A stretch of DNA of 64,000 nt, from the NCBI GenBank assembly GCA_947628085.1, contig CANQYM010000001.1, forward strand, positions 62,001 to 126,000, written 5' to 3'. This document shows, one piece after another, positions 48,013-57,340 of the stretch. Below the pieces are notes generated by a model, which saw only the letters and a program-made list of their open reading frames with translations, did not search any database and was not told where the DNA came from. Numbering within the stretch: the stretch's first letter is position 1; each line of letters opens with the position of its first letter. This stretch comes from an uncultured Clostridia bacterium. GTDB lineage: Bacteria; Bacillota; Clostridia; TANB77; CAG-508. Made by a program: the position numbers and the translations under genes.

Positions 48013-48402
48013 TTATAATTCAAGATCATCATTACCGTTTTTTTCAATAACTTCTTTATCTATATTATTTTTTTCTATAGTTTCAGTAGCTTTTTCAATT
48101 TCTGAAGCTTGTAAAGGTTCTTGAGCCGGCTCAGGCTCTGAAGTTTGCAAAGTTTCTTGAGTTTGCTCAGTTTCTAAAATCTGTTCAAAAAGATCCGGAG
48201 CTTCTGGAGTTTCTGCAGGATGTTCTTCTGTTGGTCTATCAAATATTATTTTTTTAGATATGTCAAAAGGCATTTCTCTACCGCTTGCTTCTCTTCTCAA
48301 TTTTTCTATAATATGATTTAAGTTTGCATTAGGAACACTTTGCAATCCTTTTAAATATGATTCTCCTACTTTACTTGTAAAATTTTTTATATAATCTTCC
48401 AT
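48013..48402 (-). CDS. Acidic protein of unknown function
   Basis: The product has 129 residues. The first 65 are a compact helical segment (YIKNFTSKVGESYLKGL, HIIEKLRREASG). The rest is a low-complexity Glu/Pro/Thr/Gln tail with repeated TSEPEPAQEPLQ-like pieces, likely disordered. It lies 4 bases after the coiled-coil gene 48407-49288 and probably works with it. No signal peptide or recognised domain. Confidence 0.72.
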   Translation of the reverse strand: MEDYIKNFTSKVGESYLKGLQSVPNANLNHIIEKLRREASGREMPFDISKKIIFDRPTEEHPAETPEAPDLFEQILETEQTQETLQTSEPEPAQEPLQASEIEKATETIEKNNIDKEVIEKNGNDDLEL

Positions 48403-48406
48403 CTTT

Positions 48407-49288
48407 TTAACCTTTCATACTAGATAATTCATTATTTTTAAATGATTCTATTCTTTCGTTTAATGGAAATATTATTGTTGATTCTACAACTTTTGCTGTA
48501 TTAAATCTACTTGCAAAAAAGTTTTTAATTTTTCCAAATATTCTTATTTTCTTAATATTAGAGGTTAATTCTTTTCCTCCAACTTCCATAGCATCATAAA
48601 TAGAATTTCTCTTTCTTTCATTAATTCTATCTATTTCACCATTAATTAGAGAGATTTCTCTTTCTACACCATCCATAAAGTCTTTATTATCATTTTTGTC
48701 TTTCATAATTTTTTCAACATTATTAGAAAGCTTCGCATCTAGTTCTATTGCAACTTCTTGTTGGTCCAAAAGATTTGTAATCATTTTAGGATCTACTTCA
48801 GAATTAGAATTTCTTTTATTTTTTATTTTTTCTAAAACTGCTTTTATATTATCCTTAACAGATCTCTTAACTTCATCGTTTTCTTTTTGATTATTTTTTT
48901 CACTTATTGTTTCAGCTAAATATTCCTCATTCAAAATTGATGCTACTAAGCTTGCTTCTAATTCAACTTTTCTTAAAATAAGTTGTTCTATTTTTCCATC
49001 ATAAAAACCACTCAAATCTATAAGAGCTTGTTGATAATTAGCCATAGTTTCTGAAACTAATTTTCTTGTTGACTCATAGTTTTTTGAACCTTCTTTAAAT
49101 CTAGGATTGATATTGTAAATACCGGTTTTAATAGAATTCATTTGAGCATTTACTTTTTCATTTATCGTTTGTTCTGAAAGCTTATCTACATAAGCTCTAT
49201 TTACAATAGCATCTGCTGTAATTTTACCTTCAGATTCTTCATACAACTTCATTAAGTTTTTACACTTTTCTTGATTAGTTAGTTCCAA
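48407..49288 (-). CDS. Cytoplasmic coiled-coil protein of unknown function
   Basis: The product has 293 residues from a TTG start at 49288. The TTG is supported by AAGGAGG 7 bases upstream and by the absence of a better ATG. It is almost entirely helical and charged, with no membrane helix and a C-terminal region rich in Ile/Phe (IRIFGKIKNFFASRF). It sits between a 49-residue small protein and the acidic protein 48013-48402 in a tight operon. The look resembles phage-shock or toxin-immunity accessory coiled coils, but no family is recognised. Confidence 0.75.
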   Translation of the reverse strand: MELTNQEKCKNLMKLYEESEGKITADAIVNRAYVDKLSEQTINEKVNAQMNSIKTGIYNINPRFKEGSKNYESTRKLVSETMANYQQALIDLSGFYDGKIEQLILRKVELEASLVASILNEEYLAETISEKNNQKENDEVKRSVKDNIKAVLEKIKNKRNSNSEVDPKMITNLLDQQEVAIELDAKLSNNVEKIMKDKNDNKDFMDGVEREISLINGEIDRINERKRNSIYDAMEVGGKELTSNIKKIRIFGKIKNFFASRFNTAKVVESTIIFPLNERIESFKNNELSSMKG

Positions 49289-49305
49289 AGTAATGCCTCC
49301 TTATT

Positions 49306-49455
49306 TTATTCAACATTTCTTATTATATTTTTTGCATTATTAATACTCTGTCTTTTTTCTTCTTCTATTTCTCTTAAAAGGTTTTTCATTTCCTCTAAAG
49401 ACATTCCGTCTAAATTATAAGCTTTATCACTAAAAATAACTGTTCCTAATTTCAT
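49306..49455 (-). CDS. Small 49-residue protein of unknown function
   Basis: Minus-strand ATG 49455 with AGGAGG 7 bases upstream opens a frame of 49 codons (MKLGTVIFSDKAYNLDGMSL at the start, then an amphipathic Glu/Arg helix) ending at TAA 49306. It lies 21 bases after the DUF5050-type gene and 17 bases before the TTG of 48407-49288. The strong ribosome binding site and tight operon position argue for a real gene. Function is unknown. Confidence 0.7.
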   Translation of the reverse strand: MKLGTVIFSDKAYNLDGMSLEEMKNLLREIEEEKRQSINNAKNIIRNVE

Positions 49456-49476
49456 AAATACCTCCTAGATTTAAAA

Positions 49477-50454
49477 TTAATATTCTATAGGTTTATATTC
49501 TTTGCCACTTTCTTTTACTCTAAACATTTGATATATTTGAGTATTATCTTTACTATTTTCTAAGTAGTAGATTATGCCATTTGCAATATTAATTTTTGTT
49601 CTAGTAGCTTCTAATGAAACTACAACTTTTGATTTTTTGCCTTTTAAGTCTGATTTGCAAATATTTTTATTTACTGCATCATAATAATAAATTTTTTTAT
49701 TTGTTACATTATACATTTCATTATTAACAAATGTTGCAACAGTTTTTTTAGATTTTCCATTTTTCTTTATTTTACATAAAGCATTTTCGTTTTCACTGTA
49801 GAAATAAATCCATTTACCTAAGATTTGTATATTTTTAATGTTATAATCTCTTGAAAGTTCTTTTAGATTATTTCCTTCTAGATTTATCGAATAAAGATGT
49901 CCTAAGTTATCTGTGTAATAAATTGTGTCTTTATCTAATACAAAATCTTGAATATTGGCAACTGTTATGGTTTTTTCTTCTGAATTTTCAAGATTTATTT
50001 TATTTATTCCTGTTTGATCTTTGTTGGAAATATAATAAGCATAACCATCATTTATATAAAATTTACTATTTGCTGTATATAAAGTTTTTATTTTCTTTAC
50101 ATCTTGGCCATCTGTTTTTACTGAATTTAAATCTATTGTGTTATCGCTAGAAACTGTAATATAGTAGATTGTATCTCCTACTACAGTTATCGAATAGGCA
50201 GTGTGATCTGTTATTTGCGTTTCTTCGCCTTTTTCTAATTTAAAAATTCCTTTTTCGTATTTATTATAATACGTTGCACTCCCAGATTCAATAGCTAAGC
50301 CCATATTATTATTTGAATAATTTCCAGCTACTTTTTCAGGAGAGAGTAATGAAACTAGCTTTGATACACCAAAAATTACTAAACATAATAGTATTACCAA
50401 TACGGCTACAACTATAATTCTTCTTATCATTAGTTTTTTCTTCTTTTTATCCAT
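49477..50454 (-). CDS. Membrane-anchored DUF5050-type beta-propeller protein
   Basis: The product has 325 residues. A basic head and a membrane helix at about 10-31 are followed by five or six repeats of about 40 residues with the pattern IYYxxxxxxxLYKINLxGxxxKKI (for example DTIYYTDNLGHLYSINLEG, KKIYYYDAVNKNI). This is typical of DUF5050 propellers on clostridial surfaces. GGGGAG precedes ATG 50454. It follows the 712-residue protein gene by 26 bases. Such propellers usually bind ligands or proteins; the ligand is unknown. Confidence 0.85.
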   Translation of the reverse strand: MDKKKKKLMIRRIIVVAVLVILLCLVIFGVSKLVSLLSPEKVAGNYSNNNMGLAIESGSATYYNKYEKGIFKLEKGEETQITDHTAYSITVVGDTIYYITVSSDNTIDLNSVKTDGQDVKKIKTLYTANSKFYINDGYAYYISNKDQTGINKINLENSEEKTITVANIQDFVLDKDTIYYTDNLGHLYSINLEGNNLKELSRDYNIKNIQILGKWIYFYSENENALCKIKKNGKSKKTVATFVNNEMYNVTNKKIYYYDAVNKNICKSDLKGKKSKVVVSLEATRTKINIANGIIYYLENSKDNTQIYQMFRVKESGKEYKPIEY

Positions 50455-50480
50455 TTTTCATCTCCCCTTGTATTTTATTT

Positions 50481-52619
50481 TTATTCTTCTGTTATAACAA
50501 AGTTTTTATCAATTTTAAATGTATAAGTATCTACAACTATAATTGCTGCTTCATCTGTTACAGTAACAGAAACCTCATAATCATCTAATTTTAAGTTTTC
50601 TAAGTCTTTAATTGTGAATTCTTCATTATTTAATTGAGCTTGTCCCATTAATTTTGTAACTTTGCTAATTAATGCATTTTTTGCCTCATCTTTAGTTACG
50701 GTATTTAACGCATTTTGAAGATTGCCAATATCTATATTACCATTACTGCTGTTATCGTTATTCTCATTACTACTGTTACTGTTGTTTCCAGAACCTACAA
50801 AAGATGTTCCAGCATTTCCGTTAATTAAATTCATTTCTCCTTCTTTTTCAGCTATTACAACAAGTATTCTTCCAAATATTGATTGGAAAAGACTAGCTCT
50901 ATCTTCTTCTGATAAAGTTTCTAAGAATAAGCAGTTTTGGTCTGTTAAATCATCTATTTCAGGATCTTCGCCAAATGTAATTGAATTATCTACTATAGCT
51001 TTATATTCGCTTTCATCTGTGTTTACACCTATTATAATTTCATTTTCTATAGTTTTAGCTTCTGGTGTTCCATTTGTTGAAGCTTCTACTTCTATTTTAC
51101 TATTGATTTCTTTATTTTGTATTAAACTTAATGTTCCTTTTAATTTTGAATTTGCATCATTGTCTACTTTATTTAAAACTAAAGTAAATCCATTTTGAAG
51201 TGATGTTTCTATTCCGTTATTTGCAATATCATCTTCTGCTGAATATGTTACTGTTTCATCATCTGAATTTTTCTCTGGATTTTCTTCTGTGTATAAGTAT
51301 GCAATTCTAATTGTGTTGTCATTTTGATTTTTTTCGTTTGTTGTAAATTCAAAATCTAAGCTACTTTCATCTGGTAAAGTAAATGTTATTTTTTCAGTTG
51401 CATTTTCACTTACATAAACAACTACTTCTAGTCCATTTCCGGTAGTAGCATTTACCTCTTTAATTAAAGAATCTATACTTTCTTGTAATTTTTCAATTGT
51501 TGTTTTTGCTTTATTTCCAAGCATAAGATTTAGAAGTATTCCACTATTTTCTGTTTTTTCTGATGCATTGCCTGTTAATTCATTTAAAGCAGAAATTTCA
51601 TCTTCATCTACTTCTAATTCTAGACTAGAATTGAAATTTTCTCTTTCTACTGGAATTACTGGAACTACTGTATTTTTTTCTGTAGTTTCGTTTGTTTCAT
51701 TAGAAACCTCATTTTCTACTGCATCTTCGTCTATGTTAGTTTCTTCATCTAAATCTTCTGTTTCATCTTCTATATTTTCTTCATCAGAAACATCTGTAGC
51801 TATTAATTTATTTAATAGTTCTTGATCATCTTTAATTGCTGTTAATACTTTAACTAAATTTCCTTTTAAATCGTCTTGTGTTAGTTTTAAAGTATATGAA
51901 ACAACATCTATTGGAGCATCGCTCTCATTTTTTGAAACTGAAATATTTTCTTGTTTTGTGAATTTTTCCTCTGCAATTCCTTCAAATAATAGTTCTGCAT
52001 ATTTTTTGAAATATGCATCTTTTTCTTCTTGTGTTAAATCAATTTTTTCTGAATTGCCTAAATTTTGAAATTCATCTGATTCTATATCTATTCCAAATAA
52101 ATCTTTAACTTTATTGTAGTGAACTCCTAAATAGCCCTCCATAATTTCATTAGAAGCAACAGCAAGAGCATCTTCAGTGGAAATAACACTTGCTTTAAAT
52201 AGATCATTTCCTGAATAGCTTAATCCTAATTCTGAAAAAGATTTTGATTTTTCAATGTTATTTTTAGTTGTAAGATTTAATTCAAAATTACTAATATCGA
52301 AGTCTTGCAACTCTTCTGGTTCTTGCGTTGTTGAAAATGTTATTTTAGAAGTTTCCTCACTGTTTTCTTCTAATAGTCTAGTACCAATATCTTCATATAT
52401 ATTTTTTTCAAAAAATCTTTTAACATTTGTGTTTGCAAAACTATTAATAAACATTTCTTTAGGAGTGGTTTTATGCGTGAAATAAAAATATGCACCAACC
52501 ATTCCTGCTAAAATTAAAATAAGAATTATAAAAACTATTATAATGCCTTTTTTACCTTTTTTTGTAGAATTGTTTGCTTCGCCACCAATATAAATGTCTT
52601 CTATATTCCCATTATTCAT
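50481..52619 (-). CDS. Large membrane-anchored surface protein of unknown function
   Basis: The product has 712 residues. A cytoplasmic head of about 22 residues is followed by a membrane helix at about 23-47 and an extracellular region with alternating beta-rich segments (FELNLTTKN, VVSYTLKLTQDDL, GTLSLIQNKEI). Two low-complexity stretches appear: an Asp/Glu-rich one at about 265-310 and an Asn/Ser-rich one near 615-635. Paired repeats suggest two related beta domains. AGAGGG precedes ATG 52619. It heads an operon with the DUF5050-type propeller. No enzyme motif recognised. Confidence 0.82.
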   Translation of the reverse strand: MNNGNIEDIYIGGEANNSTKKGKKGIIIVFIILILILAGMVGAYFYFTHKTTPKEMFINSFANTNVKRFFEKNIYEDIGTRLLEENSEETSKITFSTTQEPEELQDFDISNFELNLTTKNNIEKSKSFSELGLSYSGNDLFKASVISTEDALAVASNEIMEGYLGVHYNKVKDLFGIDIESDEFQNLGNSEKIDLTQEEKDAYFKKYAELLFEGIAEEKFTKQENISVSKNESDAPIDVVSYTLKLTQDDLKGNLVKVLTAIKDDQELLNKLIATDVSDEENIEDETEDLDEETNIDEDAVENEVSNETNETTEKNTVVPVIPVERENFNSSLELEVDEDEISALNELTGNASEKTENSGILLNLMLGNKAKTTIEKLQESIDSLIKEVNATTGNGLEVVVYVSENATEKITFTLPDESSLDFEFTTNEKNQNDNTIRIAYLYTEENPEKNSDDETVTYSAEDDIANNGIETSLQNGFTLVLNKVDNDANSKLKGTLSLIQNKEINSKIEVEASTNGTPEAKTIENEIIIGVNTDESEYKAIVDNSITFGEDPEIDDLTDQNCLFLETLSEEDRASLFQSIFGRILVVIAEKEGEMNLINGNAGTSFVGSGNNSNSSNENNDNSSNGNIDIGNLQNALNTVTKDEAKNALISKVTKLMGQAQLNNEEFTIKDLENLKLDDYEVSVTVTDEAAIIVVDTYTFKIDKNFVITEE

Positions 52620-52652
52620 ATTTTTTCCCTCTTTTTCATCCTTTTTCTACTT

Positions 52653-52683
52653 TTATATACGTATTATATACGTAATTTGTAAA
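52653..52683 (-). promoter_or_regulatory. Promoter region with a perfect 11-bp tandem repeat
   Basis: Two exact copies of TACGTATATAA (minus strand; 52664-52674 and 52653-52663) adjoin a TTTACA hexamer at 52678-52683. TTTACA with an 18-base spacer to TATATA gives a plausible promoter for the 712-residue protein gene. Each repeat contains the palindrome TACGTA, so the pair could also bind a regulator. Confidence 0.5.
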
Positions 52684-52727
52684 AATAACAATATATAATT
52701 TAATTTTTTTAAGTTATTTTTTGAAAC

Positions 52728-52758
52728 AAAAAAAGCGCTACTAAATACGTAACGCTTT
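52728..52758 (-). terminator. Rho-independent terminator of spoVG
   Basis: A 10-bp stem (52732-52741 with 52749-52758) containing one G-U pair on the minus transcript, with a run of seven T in that direction, 15 bases beyond the spoVG stop. Confidence 0.85.
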
Positions 52759-52772
52759 CTTATACTATTTAA

Positions 52773-53063
52773 TTATTCTGCTGATTCTGATGTTGTTTCA
52801 GCTTCAGGAGCCTCAGGAGCTTCATAAGCTTCTAATATAGCTTTTTGAATTTTTTCTCTTGTTTCAGCATTAATTGGATGAGCTATATCCTTGAATTCTC
52901 CGTTTGGAGTTTTTTTGCTAGGCATAGCGATAAATAATCCATTTTGACTTTCGATAACTTTGATATCGTGAATTACGAATTCACCATCGAATGTTACAGA
53001 AGCTACTGCTTTCATTCTGTTTTCTAAATTTACTTTTCTTAAACGTACATCTGTTATTTGCAT
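52773..53063 (-). CDS. spoVG: Septation/sporulation regulator SpoVG
   Basis: The product has 96 residues from ATG 53063; AGAGGTG is the ribosome binding site, so the in-frame GTG at 53075 that overlaps it is not the start. The sequence [44 protein letters not shown] is the canonical SpoVG core, with a variable acidic tail. SpoVG is a small nucleic-acid-binding regulator found in spore-formers and relatives. It is monocistronic, divergent from murC, with a possible sigma-H-type promoter at 53125-53149. Confidence 0.97.
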   Translation of the reverse strand: MQITDVRLRKVNLENRMKAVASVTFDGEFVIHDIKVIESQNGLFIAMPSKKTPNGEFKDIAHPINAETREKIQKAILEAYEAPEAPEAETTSESAE

Positions 53064-53124
53064 TGTTTTAAGCACCTCTTTCTTCTAGTTTTAATACATA
53101 AAAATCTTATGTACTAGTTTTATT

Positions 53125-53149
53125 ATTCTACATAAAAAACTTTTTTCCT
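53125..53149 (-). promoter_or_regulatory. Possible sigma-H type promoter of spoVG
   Basis: On the minus strand AAGGAAAAA (AGGA at 53146-53149) and GAAT (53125-53128) are separated by 17 bases between AGGA and GAAT. This matches the sigma-H pattern (RnAGGAwWW, RnnGAATww) that drives spoVG in Bacillus subtilis. A sigma-A alternative is not evident. Confidence 0.5.
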
Positions 53150-53241
53150 TCTTTTTTTATATTTATTTTTTATTTTATTTTACTTTTTTCATAAAATAAT
53201 TTTTTTGTAAAAAAATGTAGCTCAAAATTTAGCTGTTTTAC

Positions 53242-53270
53242 TTGAAATTCTTAATATATAATAGTATAAT
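53242..53270 (+). promoter_or_regulatory. Sigma-A promoter of murC
   Basis: TTGAAA at 53242-53247 and a consensus TATAAT at 53265-53270, spacer 17 bases, 29 bases before the murC ATG. AGGAGG at 53283-53288 is the ribosome binding site. Confidence 0.85.
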
Positions 53271-53298
53271 TGAATAGGTTTTAGGAGGCAATTACAAA

Positions 53299-54684
53299 AT
53301 GGAATTTGAGATAACTGATTTAACTAAATATAAACATATTCATCTTATTGGTATTGGTGGCATTAGTATGAGTGCCATAGCAGAAACTTTAAATAATTGG
53401 AACTATACAGTTACAGGTTCTGATATAACTGAAACTGCTATTACAGATAAATTAAATAATGACGGCATTTTAGTAACTATTGGCCACGACTTAGAAAATG
53501 TGAGAAAAGCTAATTTAGTTATTTATTCTGCTGCCATAAGTGATTCAGATCCAGAAATTCTTCTTGCAAAAGAGCTTAACATTCCTCTTGTTGGAAGAGG
53601 ACAATTTGTTGGATATCTTACAAAAATGTATAAAGAAGCTATTTGCATTTCTGGTACCCACGGAAAAACAACCACCACTTCTCTAATTTCAATGTGTTTT
53701 ATTAATGCTGAAAAAGATCCATCTATAGAAGTTGGGGCAATTTTAGACCCTATTGGTGGAAATTATAGAGTTGGTAATAGTGAATATTTTATATTAGAGT
53801 CTTGTGAATACAAAGCAAACTTTTTAAAGTTTTTCCCAAACACAGAAGTTATTTTAAATATAGATAATGACCACTTAGATTATTATAAAACTTTTGATAA
53901 CATCATTAAAACTTTTAAAGACTTTGCATTACTATTAGAGCCAAATGGTCTTTTAGTTACAAATGCAGATGATCCTAATTGCTATGCTTTAAAAGATGTT
54001 GTGAAATCTAAGTTTATTACTTATGGAATAGAAAATAAAGATGCAGATTTTACTGCAAAAAACATTTGGTTTAATGACAGTGGCTTCCCTAAATTTGATG
54101 TGTTTAAAAATGGTGAATTTTATTCTACCATTGAGCTTTCAATTGCTGGAAAACATAACATTTTAAATGCTTTAGCTTGTATTGCTGTTTGTGATTATTA
54201 TGGAATTTCAAACAACATTATAGTTAGCACTTTAAAGGCTTTCACTGGTGCTGAACGTAGATTAGAATTTAAAGGAACACTTCCTGGAAACGTAAATATT
54301 TATGATGATTATGCTCATCACCCAACAGAAATAAAAGCAACAGCAAGTGCTATAAAAAACAAAAAATATAATAAGTCTTGGGTTATTTTTCAACCACACA
54401 CTTATAGCAGAACAAAACTTTTATTAAATGATTTTGCTGATGCAATTTCAAATTTTGATAATATTATTCTTCTAGATATTTATGCTGCTAGAGAAACAAA
54501 CACTTTTGATATTTCTTCAAAAGATTTAGCAAATAAAATAAATGAACTTGGCAAAAATGCACTTTATATGCCAGACTTTAATGAAGTTGTTTCATACATT
54601 AAAAACAACACAAAACAAAACGACATTGTTATAACTTTAGGAGCTGGCACTGTTACAAACATTGGTCCAATGCTTGTGGAATAG
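53299..54684 (+). CDS. murC: UDP-N-acetylmuramate--L-alanine ligase
   Basis: The product has 461 residues, full length. It shows the Mur ligase N-terminal Rossmann domain HLIGIGGISMSAIAE, the ATP-binding loop SGTHGKTTTTSL at about 116-127, the central NIDNDHLDYY, and the C-terminal DDYAHHPTEI and FQPHTYSRT motifs specific to MurC. It adds L-Ala to UDP-MurNAc in peptidoglycan precursor synthesis, in the cytoplasm. It is a monocistronic plus-strand gene with its own promoter and terminator. Confidence 0.98.
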   Translation: MEFEITDLTKYKHIHLIGIGGISMSAIAETLNNWNYTVTGSDITETAITDKLNNDGILVTIGHDLENVRKANLVIYSAAISDSDPEILLAKELNIPLVGRGQFVGYLTKMYKEAICISGTHGKTTTTSLISMCFINAEKDPSIEVGAILDPIGGNYRVGNSEYFILESCEYKANFLKFFPNTEVILNIDNDHLDYYKTFDNIIKTFKDFALLLEPNGLLVTNADDPNCYALKDVVKSKFITYGIENKDADFTAKNIWFNDSGFPKFDVFKNGEFYSTIELSIAGKHNILNALACIAVCDYYGISNNIIVSTLKAFTGAERRLEFKGTLPGNVNIYDDYAHHPTEIKATASAIKNKKYNKSWVIFQPHTYSRTKLLLNDFADAISNFDNIILLDIYAARETNTFDISSKDLANKINELGKNALYMPDFNEVVSYIKNNTKQNDIVITLGAGTVTNIGPMLVE

Positions 54685-54701
54685 TTAAAATAAAAATAAT
54701 A

Positions 54702-54743
54702 AAAAAATCCCTATGCTAAACCATATTAGCATAGGGATTTTTT
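54702..54743. terminator. Bidirectional terminator after murC
   Basis: An 18-bp inverted repeat (54702-54719 with 54726-54743) with A and T runs on the two sides. It separates murC from the convergent membrane protein gene 54747-56231. Confidence 0.93.
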
Positions 54744-54746
54744 TAA

Positions 54747-56231
54747 TTATTTTTCTACATTTAATCTTTCATATAAAGAGAAAAAGTCATCTTGATATAT
54801 CAGCTTATAGTTTTTATCATATTTAATGTATGTGCTAATTTTTTCATTATTATATAGTAAAGCATGTGTTATTCCGTATTTATCAAATAACTCATTATAA
54901 TTCATGAATCCATCAGAAGTATTAAGCCAATCTGATAATAAAGTTGTTCCCGGATTAAATTCTTCTGTGTATACCTCTGACCTTGAATCTATAAATGCTT
55001 TTATTCCTTTAAATTCTAAGTAACTTCCATAATTAAAATGATTATATATTTTCATACTATTTAAATCTATATTATTTAGAATATATTCAGTTGCATCTGT
55101 AGGGTAAGTTTCAATATTTGCATAATCTGTTAATAAAATTGATAAGAAATTTTTTAAGCAAATAATTATAAACATTAAAACAAAAATGCAACATAATAAT
55201 TTCTTCAATTTTGTATTAAATAAATTTAAACTTACATTATATTCATCAATAGCATCATTTAATATTCTAATTATACATATAGAAGAAATTAAATAAAAGA
55301 AATATCTGCATCTAATAGCCAATAGTGACATTAGCAAAAATCCAACAATATATAGAGCATCTTTTACGTTTACTTTCACTTTTGTAAAAGTAATTATACC
55401 AATTGAAAATATTATTAATGCGAAAAAACATATATCATTTAAAAGAACTAAAGGTTGCAATTCTCCAATAAATTTTTTAGATAAGCCACCCATATTTTCA
55501 AACATATATGTATATGGATGCAATGCTTTTGGAGTTATAAAAGATAGTAAAATAGAAATAATTATTAATGCAATTATTGAAAGAATATTTATATTATTTT
55601 CTTCTATTGATATTTTAGAGTCTTTTTTAAATAATTTTATTTTACTAAATATGAATTCTGCTATATAAGGAAAATATATAACAAAATACATTGGAAATAC
55701 AGAAGCATGCATATTAACTAAAAAGAAAGGAAGTATAGCAAGAATAATAAAATATTTTTTCTTTTTTGTTTTAACAAAACAATCTAAGCAATAATATTCT
55801 AATAAAAATAAAGTAAAAGATACTATTTGTGCTCTAGCAGCAAATTCATTTTTATTAAAATACATAATTACTACAGTAGCTATAAAAGATAGCAGTTTTT
55901 TATTTGTTATTTTATTTAAAAAATGAAAATATAAAAATGCTTGCAAAGTTGCTATAATTATTGTTCCAACATATATTCCTGCAAAATTAAATTTATTATA
56001 AATAAGTGTAACTATTACATCAAATAACCATCTTGGATTTGTAAACTCTAAATTTTCATGCCATACTAGTTGTTCTTCAACCTGAACACCATTTTTTAAA
56101 ATTTTTTGTCCCATAGCAATTGTGAAAAAAGTATCATTTTGAAATCCTTTTGGTACTATTGAAATAATAAATATAATTATTAAAAATATTAAAATTATAT
56201 ACTTTGTTTTTTCTTGTAAATTTTCTTTCAT
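54747..56231 (-). CDS. Multi-pass membrane protein, GT-C glycosyltransferase-like
   Basis: The product has 494 residues with roughly ten to eleven hydrophobic helices. After helix 1 comes NDTFFTIAMGQKILKNG and ENLEFTNPRWLFDVIV, a loop with the acidic and aromatic positions seen in GT-C-type membrane glycosyltransferases and their uncharacterised relatives. A soluble C-terminal region (about 385-494) has YNHFNYGSYLEFKGI and a FIDSRSEVY motif. It may transfer a lipid-linked sugar, but donor and acceptor are unknown. It is followed, across the terminator, by convergent murC and preceded by 56261-57286. Confidence 0.75.
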   Translation of the reverse strand: MKENLQEKTKYIILIFLIIIFIISIVPKGFQNDTFFTIAMGQKILKNGVQVEEQLVWHENLEFTNPRWLFDVIVTLIYNKFNFAGIYVGTIIIATLQAFLYFHFLNKITNKKLLSFIATVVIMYFNKNEFAARAQIVSFTLFLLEYYCLDCFVKTKKKKYFIILAILPFFLVNMHASVFPMYFVIYFPYIAEFIFSKIKLFKKDSKISIEENNINILSIIALIIISILLSFITPKALHPYTYMFENMGGLSKKFIGELQPLVLLNDICFFALIIFSIGIITFTKVKVNVKDALYIVGFLLMSLLAIRCRYFFYLISSICIIRILNDAIDEYNVSLNLFNTKLKKLLCCIFVLMFIIICLKNFLSILLTDYANIETYPTDATEYILNNIDLNSMKIYNHFNYGSYLEFKGIKAFIDSRSEVYTEEFNPGTTLLSDWLNTSDGFMNYNELFDKYGITHALLYNNEKISTYIKYDKNYKLIYQDDFFSLYERLNVEK

Positions 56232-56260
56232 TATAAAATATATAAAACCTTTCTCTAATA

Positions 56261-57286
56261 TTATTTATATAGTATTGCTCTAAAAGTTAAAACATTAATA
56301 TCGTTAGTAAAATAATTCTCAGTTTTTAAAATACTATATCTATTTCTATCTTTATATTCTTCATCATTTATTGTTCCCCTTATGATTACTGTATCATAAC
56401 TTTCTTCAGAAGTTAATTCAAATACATTATCCAATAAATCGTATATATTATTTTGTTTGTTTCTACCTGACAAAGGCTCTAAATCTTCGTTAAAAATAAT
56501 ATCAGCAAATTCTAAATTAGTAGTTTTCTTTAGCCAATTTAGTGCTGTGTCGTATGCTAATCCATTAATTAGTTTACAACTAAATTTATTACTTTCATAC
56601 ATACTATTTATAATTTCTGTTGCTTCATCTCTGGTTACATCTTTCCATAAATTTACTCCTAATTTAGAAACTGGCTTGTTTTCTTCTTTTCCTATTTCGA
56701 ATCTAGAAATATAAAATCCACCATTTTCCAAGGTGCTAGTTATAAAGTCTTCATATTCTGTGTCTGAGCAGAGATCTTTACTAATAAAAGCTGGATTTTC
56801 AAAATTTTGTTTTTCTAGTTTTACAATTTCTTCATTTTCTATATTACTACATGGAATCCAAACAAATTGATTCTTATTTTCATCTTGAATTACAAAACCT
56901 GTATTCCACTCACCTTCAACATATTCAAAATCTTCTGGAATATATGGATTTTTGCAATTATTTGGATTGTATTCTTTTTTTATTACCTCTTTATAAAATT
57001 CATTTTCTTGTTTAATTTTTTCATCATAATAACTATACATAGCTTCATTTTCTTTTGAGAAATTATAGCTTTTATAAATATTAATGATTTTAATAATATT
57101 TTTATATATTAGTATACTTAAAACTATAAAAGCTAAAATAAAAAAAACTACATAAATAAATTTAAATATTTTTTTCTCTTTTTTTCTATCAATCCATTTT
57201 TTTAAATCTTCAAAATTTTTAATGCCATAAATAAAAATACTCGTACAAAGAATAATAATACAAACAATAATTAAGTTTGAATCCAT
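56261..57286 (-). CDS. Membrane protein with FGE-sulfatase/C-lectin-type domain
   Basis: The product has 341 residues from ATG 57286; an in-frame TTG at 57307 carrying AAAGGA-like sequence is a less likely start. Two membrane helices lie at about 3-22 and 39-61. The extracellular region reads like the formylglycine-generating-enzyme fold used in many clostridial surface proteins: FVWIPC, GGFYISRFEIGKEENKPVSK, SCKLINGLAYDTALNWL, NIYDLLDNVFELTSE, a shortened RG/RN segment and FRAILY at the end. Catalytic activity is doubtful; a binding role is more likely. It lies between spoIVB-like and GT-C-like genes. Confidence 0.75.
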   Translation of the reverse strand: MDSNLIIVCIIILCTSIFIYGIKNFEDLKKWIDRKKEKKIFKFIYVVFFILAFIVLSILIYKNIIKIINIYKSYNFSKENEAMYSYYDEKIKQENEFYKEVIKKEYNPNNCKNPYIPEDFEYVEGEWNTGFVIQDENKNQFVWIPCSNIENEEIVKLEKQNFENPAFISKDLCSDTEYEDFITSTLENGGFYISRFEIGKEENKPVSKLGVNLWKDVTRDEATEIINSMYESNKFSCKLINGLAYDTALNWLKKTTNLEFADIIFNEDLEPLSGRNKQNNIYDLLDNVFELTSEESYDTVIIRGTINDEEYKDRNRYSILKTENYFTNDINVLTFRAILYK

Positions 57287-57340
57287 ATACAAAAATTTTC
57301 CTTTCAAATTATTATTTATATTATATAAACAAATTTTTTA

